NCBI RefSeq assembly: GCF_023109105.1
Contig: NZ_JALDTZ010000005.1
Location: 1 to 64,000, forward strand
Reading direction: 5' to 3'
Length of the DNA stretch: 64,000 bases
Origin: Streptococcus mitis
GTDB taxonomy: Bacteria; Bacillota; Bacilli; Lactobacillales; Streptococcaceae
In this document: piece by piece, positions 37,469 to 45,219 of the stretch
Layout: every line of letters starts with the position of its first letter
Position numbering within the stretch: the first letter of the stretch is position 1
Notes under the pieces: generated by a model
Databases searched by the model: none
What the model was told of the DNA's origin: nothing
What the model saw: only the letters and a program-made list of their open reading frames with translations
Program-made: the position numbers and the translations under genes

Positions 37469-38950
37469 ATGAGAGATTTATTATCTAAAAAAAGTCACAG
37501 ACAATTAGAATTGTTAGAATTACTATTTGAAAACAAACGCTGGTTTCATATTTCGGAACTAGCAGAAGTATTGCATTATTCAGAACGTTCTGTAAAAGAT
37601 GACTTATCCCATGTCAAATCTTCTTTTCCTGACTTGATATTTCATTCCTCGACAAATGGTATACGTATCATAAATACTGATGATAGTGATATTGAAATGG
37701 TCTATCACCATTTTTTTAATCATTCAACTCACTTTTCAATTTTAGAATTTGTCTTCTTCAATGAAGGATGTGATGCTGAGAATATTTGCAAAGAGTTTTA
37801 TATCAGTGCTTCCTCTCTTTACCGTATCATCCGTCATATTAATAAAATTATTAAGAAACAATATCGTTTTGAAATTAGCCTCAATCCAGTTCAAATCACT
37901 GGAAATGAGATTGATATCCGTTACTTTTTTGCCCAGTATTTTTCAGAGAAATATTATTTCCTCGAATTGCCATTTGAAGATTTTTCTCCAGAACCCTTGT
38001 CTCAATTATTGGAATTAGTCTATAAAGTAACTTCTTTCCCGATGAATTTGTCAACTCATAGAATGCTAAAGTTGCTCCTAGTAACCAATCTATATCGCAT
38101 AAAGTTTGGTCATTTCATGGAAGTTGAGAGAGATTCTTTTAACAATCAATTGTTAGAATCGTTCATGCAGGCAGAAGAAATCGAAGACATTGTAGCGAGC
38201 TTTGATTCTGAATATCATATCTCTCTGAATAAAAAAGTGCTAGGTCAACTATTTGTATCCTATTTTCAAAAAATGTTTTTCATAGATGAAGAAGTATTTC
38301 TGAACTATGCAAAAACAGAAAGCTATGTTAAAAAATCGTATCAATTATTGGGAGATTTAGTGGATCAGGTATCAAGAGACTATAATCTCCAAGTAGACAA
38401 TAAAGATAATCTGATTTGGCACCTGCATAATACGGCACATCTGCATCGTCAGGAATTATCTACAGAGTTTATCCTATTTGATCAAAAAGGCAATACAATT
38501 AAAAACTTTCAAAATATTTTTCCTCGCTTTGTTTCAGAGGTGAAGGAAGGGATTAAACATTATCTAAAGACTTTGGAAATGGAAGACAGTTCAATGAAAG
38601 TCAATCATTTGTCCTATACTTTTATCACTCATAGCAAACACTTAGTGCTAAATCTTTTACAAAATCAACCTAAATTAAAGGTTTTGGTCATGAGTAATTT
38701 TGATCAGTATCATGCAAAATCAGTAGCTGAGACACTTGCTTACTATTGCAGTAACAATTTTGAGCTGGAGGTTTGGGGTGAATTAGAGTTATCCCTTGAT
38801 GCTCTAAAAAAATCATCTTACGACATCATTATTTCTAATTTTATTATTCCACCTATTGAAAATAAGAGACTGATCTATTCCAATAATGTCAATACAGTCG
38901 CTCTCATCTCTTTGCTTAATGCAATGATGTTTATTCGATTAGACGAGTAA
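37469..38950 (+). CDS. Mga-family transcriptional regulator (MgaSpn-like)
   Basis: 493 residues. Two N-terminal helix-turn-helix regions (QLELLELLFENKRWFHISELAEVLHYSERSVKDDL, about 11-47, and a second near 100-125, DAENICKEFYISASSLYRIIRHINK), then PRD-like helical domains and a C-terminal EIIB-like part. This is the architecture of Mga/AtxA virulence regulators, whose PRD domains can be phosphorylated by the PTS. The pneumococcal orthologue in this place, MgaSpn, activates the divergent operon and represses itself. A terminator carrying a palindrome follows. Confidence 0.9.
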   Translation: MRDLLSKKSHRQLELLELLFENKRWFHISELAEVLHYSERSVKDDLSHVKSSFPDLIFHSSTNGIRIINTDDSDIEMVYHHFFNHSTHFSILEFVFFNEGCDAENICKEFYISASSLYRIIRHINKIIKKQYRFEISLNPVQITGNEIDIRYFFAQYFSEKYYFLELPFEDFSPEPLSQLLELVYKVTSFPMNLSTHRMLKLLLVTNLYRIKFGHFMEVERDSFNNQLLESFMQAEEIEDIVASFDSEYHISLNKKVLGQLFVSYFQKMFFIDEEVFLNYAKTESYVKKSYQLLGDLVDQVSRDYNLQVDNKDNLIWHLHNTAHLHRQELSTEFILFDQKGNTIKNFQNIFPRFVSEVKEGIKHYLKTLEMEDSSMKVNHLSYTFITHSKHLVLNLLQNQPKLKVLVMSNFDQYHAKSVAETLAYYCSNNFELEVWGELELSLDALKKSSYDIIISNFIIPPIENKRLIYSNNVNTVALISLLNAMMFIRLDE

Positions 38951-38961
38951 CTAAGAATAAC

Positions 38962-39043
38962 AAAAAAGCCTTGGATTTGAACTGTACCCCAAAAGTTAGA
39001 TTTTTTGTCTAACTTTTGGGGGCAGTACACATCAGGGCTTTTT
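38962..39043. repeat. IS-end palindrome inserted in a terminator loop
   Basis: Terminator arms AAAAAAGCC (38962-38970) and GGGCTTTTT (39035-39043) are held 64 bases apart by a strong palindrome: CTGTACCCCAAAAGTTAGA (38982-39000), a TTTTTTG centre, and TCTAACTTTTGGGGGCAGTA (39008-39027). The inner arms match IS3-type terminal repeats facing each other, as in a miniature element. It lies between convergent genes, the same situation as at 35.1 kb. Confidence 0.6.
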
Positions 39044-39052
39044 AATGTCGTT

Positions 39053-39586
39053 TTAATATAAGAAATCAATTCCGTAGTTTTCTTTTAGATAGGTTGCTAA
39101 CTCGGTTTTTTCTTCCTCTCTAAATCGACAAAGGCTAAGGGCGAGACGTAATATCAGGGTACTTGTATCGATGATGACGTTTGACTTAGAGATATCTTCT
39201 AGCTGGGTCACCTCTCTCAGATCGAAGTCTAAATAGTAAGCCTTGCTGTTGACATGGTCAGGGTCACTGACATCCACTTCAACATACGATGCCCGTAATA
39301 ATTCTTCTTTTGGGATGAAGATTTCCTTGGAAAAGAAGAGTCCGGGGTAGACATAAATACCTTCAAAGGTGAATTCAAAGGAGAGTCTGCGGCTAGAAAG
39401 TCTTTTGATGCCTGCAATCGTTGAATAGATAGCAGCGAAAAAGAGAATGGTTGGAACTACTGTGAGAAGACTAAGCTGGGAAAAGTCGATCAATCCATGT
39501 GCGAGAAAAAAGAAAAATTGAAAGAATACACCCACTGCAAAGACTAGATAGCCGATACCGACAAATTTTGAATAATAGATTTTCAT
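39053..39586 (-). CDS. Membrane-anchored hypothetical protein
   Basis: 177 residues: two membrane helices in the first 75 (FVGIGYLVFAVGVFFQFFFFLAHG and LLTVVPTILFFAAIYSTIAGI), then a soluble beta-rich domain (FEFTFEGIYVYPGLFFSKEIFIPKEEL) of the kind found in PH-like or YcxB-like membrane proteins. I do not recognise a named family. The ATG at 39586 follows GGAGG, so an 11-residue longer start is not used. It is a single gene, convergent with the Mga-type regulator. Confidence 0.65.
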   Translation of the reverse strand: MKIYYSKFVGIGYLVFAVGVFFQFFFFLAHGLIDFSQLSLLTVVPTILFFAAIYSTIAGIKRLSSRRLSFEFTFEGIYVYPGLFFSKEIFIPKEELLRASYVEVDVSDPDHVNSKAYYLDFDLREVTQLEDISKSNVIIDTSTLILRLALSLCRFREEEKTELATYLKENYGIDFLY

Positions 39587-39812
39587 AGAAACCTCCAGAT
39601 ATAGAATTGAACTCGCCAACGCTTTTTCAGTAGAAGGCGTATAGGTCGTGCAGAGTTAAAATTCTAGGTATTCCCATCATATCCTATGGAGCGAAGTTCT
39701 GTCAACCTTTTAGCAAGATGTGGCTCTTAGCTATCCTATGACCTTTATGGTATACTAGGATAATAAATTCAGAAATTTGAAGGCTTATGTTCATAAATAG
39801 AAAGAGGTTAAT

Positions 39813-40469
39813 ATGTTTTTTCTTGGACGCCGTCGTGTCTTTATCGGCGAATGTGACGGTCAAGCTGTTTATTATGACCAAAAGACAGGAGAGGCTTTAG
39901 CTGCTCCAAAGAGTAGGTTGCTCAATACTGAAAAAGCTGGTGACACGAATTCCTTTATTCCTGACTTGGTAATTCTCTTACTAGCAGGTGGACCCGCAAT
40001 TTCGGGCTTCTTTTCACTCAAGTTTGTTGGTGTCTATAACTGGTTTAGTCTAGCTTGTATTTTTCTATTTTGGTTGATGCAGTTTTTCTCGTTGGTTGCT
40101 TTACTTGAACGAGCACTCTATAAAAATGTTCGCAAAGCACAGCCGACGACAGAGAAAGTCTTTTACTATGCCGCATCTCATAATTTGTTTGTAAAAAATC
40201 AGTTTGATCCTAGACAACTGTCTGCTTTACCTTTTCGATTTGCTCGCTATCTAATAAATATAGTGTCTATCTATTATTTTTTGTATTTCTTGACTCTTCC
40301 TCGAAAATTTGGTCGACCGATTGATGAAAGCTATGCTTTGTGGTTTGCTGGCATGTTATTCTTTACAATTTTTCTTATGTATAACCAAAACAATGCAGTT
40401 CGTTTTGTAAAGATTATGGGATTATATAGCCAAGGAAAGGTACGCTTTAAGGAAGAAGTGGAACATTGA
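39813..40469 (+). CDS. Four-helix membrane hypothetical protein
   Basis: 218 residues with a basic, cytosolic N-terminus (MFFLGRRRVFIGECDGQAVYYD) that looks like a short beta-sheet domain, then two pairs of membrane helices (about 50-95 and 145-200). No known family is recognised. A tyrosine/phenylalanine-rich last pair and charged end (KVRFKEEVEH) are the only notable features. It lies just outside the left repeat of the tRNA-linked island and ends before a terminator. Confidence 0.6.
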   Translation: MFFLGRRRVFIGECDGQAVYYDQKTGEALAAPKSRLLNTEKAGDTNSFIPDLVILLLAGGPAISGFFSLKFVGVYNWFSLACIFLFWLMQFFSLVALLERALYKNVRKAQPTTEKVFYYAASHNLFVKNQFDPRQLSALPFRFARYLINIVSIYYFLYFLTLPRKFGRPIDESYALWFAGMLFFTIFLMYNQNNAVRFVKIMGLYSQGKVRFKEEVEH

Positions 40470-40500
40470 CCATCTATCTTTTGGGATAGCCCCTAAATAC

Positions 40501-40560
40501 TTAGATAAACAAAAAAGCCTTGATTTCAAGGCTTTTTCCTGTTGTTTAGATGCCCCCTGC
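40501..40560. repeat. Left direct repeat (attachment-site copy) with terminator
   Basis: Contains AAAAAGCCTTGA-TTTCAAGGCTTTTT, then CTGTTG and TTTAGATGCCCCCT, and after that diverges from the tRNA (GCATGA instead of ACAGGG). It appears to be the chromosomal end displaced when the element brought in its own copy of the tRNA end. Confidence 0.65.
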
Positions 40561-40608
40561 ATGAATTTGTAAGAACTTTTCATATTGAAAATAAACAAAA
40601 ATGTTGAA

Positions 40609-40708
40609 ATATAGCTGATTTTAGGGAAATACTTTTAGGTGTTTTCAATGTCAGGATTTAAAAATGGGGCAAAAGTGGGGCAAAAACGAATGACTCACAT
40701 TTGGTTTG
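40609..40708 (+). pseudogene. Possible integrase C-terminal remnant / arm-site boxes
   Basis: The frame VFSMSGFKNGAKVGQKRM followed by THIWFENL and a stop crosses the two TGGGGCAAAA boxes and follows an in-frame stop. NGAKVGQK-like endings occur in streptococcal phage integrases as I remember them, so this may be the last piece of the lost integrase gene. With only about 26 residues it stays a suggestion. From here to 40861 I see only a 16-codon frame with a ribosome site (40798-40848) whose end doubles as a terminator hairpin. Confidence 0.3.
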
Positions 40709-40861
40709 AAAACCTATAATACCTAATGATTATGCCATACTAGATATATAGTGTTGTTATAAATAAATGTCAGTGCGAGTTCAAATCGGAGGATAAAATG
40801 GAAAAACAAATTAATGAAAAAAAAGCCTTGGTTCCCAAAGCTTTTTAATGTTATAAACTCA

Positions 40862-42007
40862 TTAAAATATCCCCCAGTTAGATTTGGAATATTTTTTATT
40901 CTGTGTCATATAAAAATAAATAAAATGAATGGCTATAGCTAGAGCTAAAATGGTTGCAATACTCAACACTGTTATAGGATTAGAAGCGAAAATCAAAGAG
41001 AGAATCAAGGCAGCCAGATAGAGTGTCGCTTGAGCACAGTAGTAACTTCTCGGATAGCGAAGATAGTTTTTGTTATAGGGCCCATTTGCTAGGACAGCAG
41101 CTTGGAAGAGGCCAATTCCGATATAAAAGAAGCTGATTGCAACGAGAAGATTAGCCTCGGGATTCAGGAGATAACCCATCGAAACTGTCATCAACATAAG
41201 CCCGATGAAAATAGGATAGTGACTATAAATTACAAATAATCCCTTTTGACTAGATCCTTCATCAATAGCATGGTCAAATTCGCCAAAATAAAACAAGAAC
41301 AGGGAAAGCATGATAACGAAATTGAGAACCGAATAAATCGAGAAATTCTCGACTGTAAAGAAGCTAGCTAGCCCAACAACCATCTCTCCAAACGTAATAA
41401 TCACAAGAAGGGAGACGCGCTCGATTAAATGGGGAAGATTTACCTGGAAATGCTCATCTTTAGTAATCAAGAAAATTGGCACAATAAATGTTAGCAGAAT
41501 ACTAGCAATAAAGATATAGACTCCAACGTAAATAGGAAAAAGAGCTGCCAGATAGACTCCTAAACTTCCTAGACCTGTTAACCATAGAAAACCTTTGATA
41601 CTTTCCCGATCAGTATTATCGGTTGATTTTCTAAAAAATTCAACCAAATATTGAAAAAATAAGGTAAGGGTCAATGTACCAACAGCCCAACAGGTATAAT
41701 AGAACCATTGTTGCCAATTGTATCCAATCATATTGGACATAAAGAGCATAAGTCCCATGTTGATAAACATGATTACCATGTTAAATAACGAGTTTGTTCC
41801 ATAGCGATTGGTATAAATGGTTTGAATCATCCAGGAATTGATGATAACCATGACAGAGATGAAGAAATCAAGTAAAGAATCCCAAGCCACAACACCGCTA
41901 TGAAGAGGGTGAATTAAAGCAGTTGCTTTTGAAATTGCAAAAACAAAAACTAAGTCATAAAAAAGTTCTGAAAATTCTACACGTTTATGTTTAATAAGAG
42001 TTGTCAT
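40862..42007 (-). CDS. LtrA family (low temperature requirement protein A) membrane protein
   Basis: 381 residues with about ten or eleven membrane segments. The N-terminal signature KHKRVEFSELFYDLVFVFAIS is the hallmark of the LtrA/COG4292 family, with a second conserved block ERVSLLVIITFGEMVVGLASFF near residue 190. In Listeria the family was named for growth at low temperature; its transport substrate or activity is unknown. It is the only clearly intact large gene inside the tRNA-linked element, transcribed alone. Confidence 0.8.
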   Translation of the reverse strand: MTTLIKHKRVEFSELFYDLVFVFAISKATALIHPLHSGVVAWDSLLDFFISVMVIINSWMIQTIYTNRYGTNSLFNMVIMFINMGLMLFMSNMIGYNWQQWFYYTCWAVGTLTLTLFFQYLVEFFRKSTDNTDRESIKGFLWLTGLGSLGVYLAALFPIYVGVYIFIASILLTFIVPIFLITKDEHFQVNLPHLIERVSLLVIITFGEMVVGLASFFTVENFSIYSVLNFVIMLSLFLFYFGEFDHAIDEGSSQKGLFVIYSHYPIFIGLMLMTVSMGYLLNPEANLLVAISFFYIGIGLFQAAVLANGPYNKNYLRYPRSYYCAQATLYLAALILSLIFASNPITVLSIATILALAIAIHFIYFYMTQNKKYSKSNWGIF

Positions 42008-42221
42008 CTTAAGACCTTTCTATTTTAGAAGTACTATTTATTATAACAGAAAATGGTAATGAGAGAAAAGGATATGCTTAAATAATTTCATGTGGCGCGA
42101 ATTGTCAAAATCTTGGAGCACATTTACCTCATGTACCAGATTACAGGCGGAGTGTTTGATGATTGATAATGAAGAATAAGATTTTACAATAGAAAAGCGA
42201 GGATATCCTCGCTTTTTTTAT

Positions 42222-42644
42222 TTAATCTAATAGCTCCTTATTTTCAATTAAGAGTTCTAGTGGAGATTTTTCTCTTGCTTCAATAAAACCAGGTTCATAT
42301 TGGGTATGAAGTGTTCTTTTCTGAGAAGTTGGATCAATATACAACTCTTTTCCATCTTCTGTGTATAGTTGGTTGCCTCTTGTTAGGTAAAGTAAATCCT
42401 CTAAGTACTGTCCATCAGTATGTAGGAAATGCTCGATGTATTTGACAGCTTTTAAGATTTCACTTACTTTATCAGAGTATTCATTAGATTCAAGAACACT
42501 CTTTTCTAACTCAATCTCTTTACTCGTTCCAAAGAGTTGGGTTGGAGTTGCATTAAAATATTCTGCTATCTTATCCAAATTTGCAAAGGTAGGATAGCTT
42601 TTTTGTTTTTCGTAATCAGAGATGGACTGTTTACCGATTCCTAA
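42222..42644 (-). pseudogene. 5'-truncated XRE-type regulator, copy 1
   Basis: The frame is open back to 42644 and reads LGIGKQSISDYEKQKSYPTF then ANLDKIAEYFNATPTQLFG: the recognition helix and end of a phage-repressor-like helix-turn-helix whose first helix is missing, with a stop directly before. The following ~95 residues are an acidic domain ending in SPLELLIENKE. The copy at 44.4 kb is about 92% identical over this domain. The truncation point lies 22 bases from the end of the DUF1269-like gene, suggesting a deletion joint. A shorter product from TTG 42578 could be made but lacks DNA binding. Confidence 0.7.
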
Positions 42645-42666
42645 TTACCTCAGTCTCTTCAGTCTG

Positions 42667-43230
42667 TTAATTTTTTTTCGAAAATTTCTCTTTAATACTA
42701 GCTTTCAATTTATCAAATTTTTCACGACGAGCTTCTTTTTTATCCGCAATTAAGCGAGCTTTAGCTTGATGCTCTAAATCTTCTTGAATTTTGAGAGCTG
42801 ACTCTATCTCTGCCGCAACAGTAGCGACATCCCATCTAGCAATGTCAACCTGATACTTTTCAAAAATAGCATTTAAAACAGATTCATCATTTTCTTGTAC
42901 AAGTGCAATAATAGCTACTTCGCCATTAGTCAACTTTTTACTAACGGTTGTAGTTAATGCCGAATTGATCAATTCTTTGTCTGAACCAACGGAGGCGCCA
43001 ATTGCTCCACCAGTAGCAAAACCAAAGAGAACACCTAGTGGTCCACCTAAAATTCCGATTAAACTACCAATTAATCCGCCTTCGAAATAATCATCTCCTA
43101 GGGAATTCATCAAATCAAAGCTATCTTTGACGTTAACAACACCATTTTCAGCTTTTACAATTGAAGCCTGAGCTAATTTTGTATTTTCAGTTTGAACAAA
43201 CTGTTTTAATTCTGAAAAGCCTAAAAGGAC
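42667..43230 (-). pseudogene. DUF1269-like glycine-zipper membrane protein, 5' end lost
   Basis: The frame runs from about 43230 without a proper start: LLGFSELKQFVQTENTKLAQ, then ASIVKAENGVVNVKDSFDLM, then a glycine zipper (GGLIGSLIGILGGPLGVLFGFATGGAIGASVGSD) and a Lys-rich helical end (EARREKFDKLKASIKEKFSKKN). This matches DUF1269-type proteins, which normally begin some 15-20 residues earlier; the beginning is cut at the IS relic. An internal TTG-ATG at 43113 could start a 148-residue product, so residual expression cannot be excluded. Confidence 0.6.
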
Positions 43231-43235
43231 TATAC

Positions 43236-43353
43236 TGTAAGTGACAAAACAAAACAGGAGGATAGTCCAAATGAGCCACTTACATTAGTCCTGTGAAATA
43301 CAGAACTAAATCCTTCACTTAAATTACTTGTCTAACTTTTTGGGGTCAGTACA
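43236..43353. mobile_element. IS relic (IS3-type right end)
   Basis: About 118 bases ending in CTTGTCTAACTTTTTGGGG (43328-43346) followed by TCAGTAC, the same type of terminal repeat seen in the palindromes at 35.1 and 39.0 kb. A ribosome site and ATG (GGAGGATAGTCC then ATGAGCCACTTA) suggest the start of a transposase that is soon interrupted. Its left edge cuts the DUF1269-like gene. Confidence 0.45.
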
Positions 43354-43361
43354 AACAGTGC

Positions 43362-43559
43362 TTTTTTTGTTGAAATCGCAAAGAATCTAAGCTTTCTTTT
43401 TGCAGATAACATTCGCTCTTTTATTTTCGGTATGATTGAGTCGATGCCCCGTTCTCGACCGGTTATTATTGCAACTTATCGAATGCTAGAGCACTATGCC
43501 ATCACTTTTTGGAAGAATACTTGGAGCAATTCTACGCAGAATGGAATGCGAAAAAGTGA
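43362..43559 (+). pseudogene. Unidentified frameshifted gene fragment
   Basis: One frame gives FFVEIAKNLSFLFADNIRSF, then IFGMIESMPRSRPVIIATYR, then MLEHY; after a one-base shift near 43508 it continues LEEYLEQFYAEWNAKK and stops at 43557-43559. The split, protein-like text implies a broken 3' end of a longer gene whose beginning was removed by the IS relic. I do not recognise the family. Confidence 0.4.
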
Positions 43560-43631
43560 TAATTAAAGAGACAAAAAAGCTGAGAATATGATTTCCCAGC
43601 TTTTTTGAATGCGATAGAAATAGCAACTAGA

Positions 43632-44147
43632 CTATTTACGAAAGACCTCAATAATGTAGGTGAAGCCAGTAACTAAAAATGCAAAGGCAATGACATAAAC
43701 GACAAAGACACCTGTAGCCACTGGATTGAACAGAATCACTAGACCTAGTAAAAATTCAAGCAAGGCTACCCACGTGATATTGCTACCAATAATAGGGAAA
43801 ATCAATCCTAGACGATTGCCTTTAAAGAAAGCAATAATGGCTTCTACAATTAACCAAATTCCTACAATGGTCGGAATGACGACCGGCAGGGTCAAAAAGC
43901 CATAAGCAACGAGGTAAAGAGCTAAGAGAAGACTAACAAATCCTTGGAAAAGATAAACAGGTGAGCGAAGCTCTTTTGGTGCAGAGAAATAGCCTAAAAT
44001 AGCTGCTATAGAAGAAACCAGTAAATCAAATGCAATCCACCAGCTGTAAGCAACAAGATTAGCTACTGGGTTTGTAAATAGGAAAAGTCCTAAAAGGACA
44101 AAAACAACTCCTGCAAGGAATAGCAGTAAACGATTAGAAAATTTCAT
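43632..44147 (-). CDS. HdeD/DUF308 family membrane protein
   Basis: 171 residues in about six evenly spaced membrane helices, starting RLLLFLAGVVFVLLGLFLFTNP and repeating the short turn LFNPVA/FTNPVA twice (near 24 and 140), as in DUF308 (HdeD) proteins. In enterobacteria HdeD is linked to acid resistance at high density; no role is known here. Intact and with its own promoter region at the repeats TATAGTATAGTATAG (44162-44176), so it could still be expressed from within the decayed element. Confidence 0.8.
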   Translation of the reverse strand: MKFSNRLLLFLAGVVFVLLGLFLFTNPVANLVAYSWWIAFDLLVSSIAAILGYFSAPKELRSPVYLFQGFVSLLLALYLVAYGFLTLPVVIPTIVGIWLIVEAIIAFFKGNRLGLIFPIIGSNITWVALLEFLLGLVILFNPVATGVFVVYVIAFAFLVTGFTYIIEVFRK

Positions 44148-44262
44148 TTCAATACCCCCTATATAGTATAGTATAGTTTGCTAATAAAACTATTGTACTT
44201 ATTTTTATAGAAAATGTCAATAAAATAAATAAACAATTTGGAAGTTTCAGTCTGACTTACAA

Positions 44263-44369
44263 AAAGAAAAGGAGTTTTCACTCCTTTTCACAGATTGAAG
44301 ACAAAGTCCTTATAAAAGTGTCTTCTAAAGATTTTAACTTCAATCTGAAGCGAGGTTATCCTCGCTTTT
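44263..44369. terminator. Cluster of three hairpins between the HdeD-like gene and XRE copy 2
   Basis: AAAAGGAG/CTCCTTTT (44269-44290), a long stem with perfect 9-base base AGATTGAAG/CTTCAATCT (about 44293-44347), and GCGAGG/CCTCGC (44351-44366) followed by T residues. The last one recurs after XRE copy 1 (near 42198-42213), so the duplicated block includes it. The middle hairpin is unexplained. Confidence 0.5.
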
Positions 44370-44370
44370 T

Positions 44371-44790
44371 CTATTTATCAAACAATTCCTTATTTTCAAT
44401 TAAGAGTTCTAGTGGAGATTTATCCCTTGCTACAATAAAACCAGGTTCATATTGGTTATGAAGTGCTCTTTTCTGAGAAGTTGGATCAATATACAACTCT
44501 TCTCCATCTTCTGTGTATAGTTGGTTGCCTCTTGTTAAGTAAAGTAAATCCTCTAAGTACTGTCCATCAGTTTCTAGAAAATCTTCGATGTATTTGACAG
44601 CTTTTAAAATCTCACTTACTTTATCAGAGTATTCATTAGATTCAAGAACACTCTTTTCTAACTCAATCTCTTTACTAGTTCCAAATAGTTGGGTTGGAGT
44701 TGCATTAAAATATTCTGCTATCTTATCCAAATTTGCAAAGGTAGGATAGCTTTTTTGTTTTTCGTAATCAGAGATGTTTGGAAAGATTGC
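44371..44790 (-). pseudogene. 5'-truncated XRE-type regulator, copy 2
   Basis: Same gene as at 42222-42644 and same orientation. It reads ISDYEKQKSYPTFANLDKIA and the complete C-terminal domain; upstream the sequence changes to unrelated text (AIFPN) after a stop at 44791. Only part of the recognition helix remains, five residues less than copy 1. Eight or nine residue differences over about 118 indicate an old duplication. Both truncated copies lie in the same orientation about 2.1 kb apart. Confidence 0.7.
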
Positions 44791-44828
44791 TCATAAAAAA
44801 ATGTGGGGCAAATGATGGGGCAAATCAG

Positions 44829-44890
44829 TTATAGACAAGCAAAAAAGCCTTATAAATCAAGGCTTTTTCCTGTTGATTTAGATGCCCCCT
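44829..44890. repeat. Right direct repeat (attachment site overlapping the tRNA-Lys 3' end)
   Basis: Contains AAAAAAGCCTTATAAATC-AAGGCTTTTT, CTGTTGA and TTTAGATGCCCCCT running into tRNA-Lys, nearly identical to 40501-40560. Besides marking the element boundary it supplies the terminator of the tRNA transcript on the minus strand. Confidence 0.7.
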
Positions 44891-44955
44891 ACAGGGCTCG
44901 AACCTGTGACCCACGGATTAAGAGTCCGCTGCTCTGCCAGCTGAGCTAAGGAGGC
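44883..44955 (-). tRNA. tRNA-Lys (anticodon CUU)
   Basis: 73 bases on the minus strand: acceptor GCCTCCT with AGGGGGC plus discriminator A (one U-G pair), D arm GCTC-AGCTGGCA-GAGC, anticodon arm GCGGA-CTCTTAA-TCCGT with anticodon CTT, T arm ACAGG-TTCGAGC-CCTGT. CCA is not encoded. It reads lysine AAG codons. It begins directly after the end of the 6S RNA gene and its 3' end forms the right attachment repeat. Confidence 0.95.
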
Positions 44956-44956
44956 A

Positions 44957-45156
44957 AACAAAAAAGCTGTATTGGTGCCGAAACTTCACGGTTTGTATTG
45001 AACCCGCGCAATTAAGCAGGTGGGCAACTCGCTCTAACTGAAGCTGTTTCCGTGTGAGACGGCCTACATGCTGTTAGAAGACTTTTGTTTCCCTAATAAT
45101 ACAAAAAATAGTCGGTCAACACTTAAGTGTGAAGTCGTACACCACAGCGTTTCTAT
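44957..45156 (-). ncRNA. ssrS: 6S RNA
   Basis: About 200 bases on the minus strand downstream of rarA, the usual place for 6S RNA in Firmicutes. Ends pair: GCTGT-GGTG near the 5' end with CACC-AAT-ACAGC near the 3' end, then ACTTCAC with GTGAAGT. An unpaired central region and a long inner hairpin follow, the open-promoter mimic to which sigma-A RNA polymerase binds. A promoter fits at TTGATT (45190-45185), 16-base spacer, TATCAT (45168-45163) with TGG before it. Its T-rich end (CTTTTTTGTTT) runs directly into tRNA-Lys, so both may come from one transcript. Confidence 0.78.
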
Positions 45157-45219
45157 GTTTATATGATACCACTTTTTCAAAAAAAATCAAGAGGAAAATG
45201 CAATTTTTTGAAAAGGATT

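Larger units (their letters stand above)
40501..44890. mobile_element. Decayed integrated element at tRNA-Lys
   Basis: Bounded by about 60-base direct repeats (40501-40560 and 44829-44890). Both contain a terminator (AAGCCTT / AAGGCTT), CTGTTG and TTTAGATGCCCCCT, the last eight bases being the 3' end of tRNA-Lys. Just inside each end lie two tandem TGGGGCAAA boxes (40665/40676 and 44804/44816), like integrase arm sites or the tail of an integrase gene. Integrase itself is gone. The cargo is an LtrA-type gene, two broken XRE copies, a broken DUF1269-like gene, an IS relic, an unknown fragment and an HdeD-like gene. The 3' end of a tRNA is the classic target of tyrosine integrases. Confidence 0.65.

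Noticed and set aside
45094..45121. Promoter TTGACC/TATTAT reading toward tRNA-Lys, within the 6S gene
   Set aside because: The spacer is only 12 bases (15 if TATTAG is used), and a better promoter lies upstream at 45163-45190, giving the usual 6S length.
44957..45156. tmRNA instead of 6S RNA
   Set aside because: No tRNA-Ala-like ends, no tag-peptide frame and no typical GGGG start; the long closed hairpin and position next to rarA fit 6S RNA.
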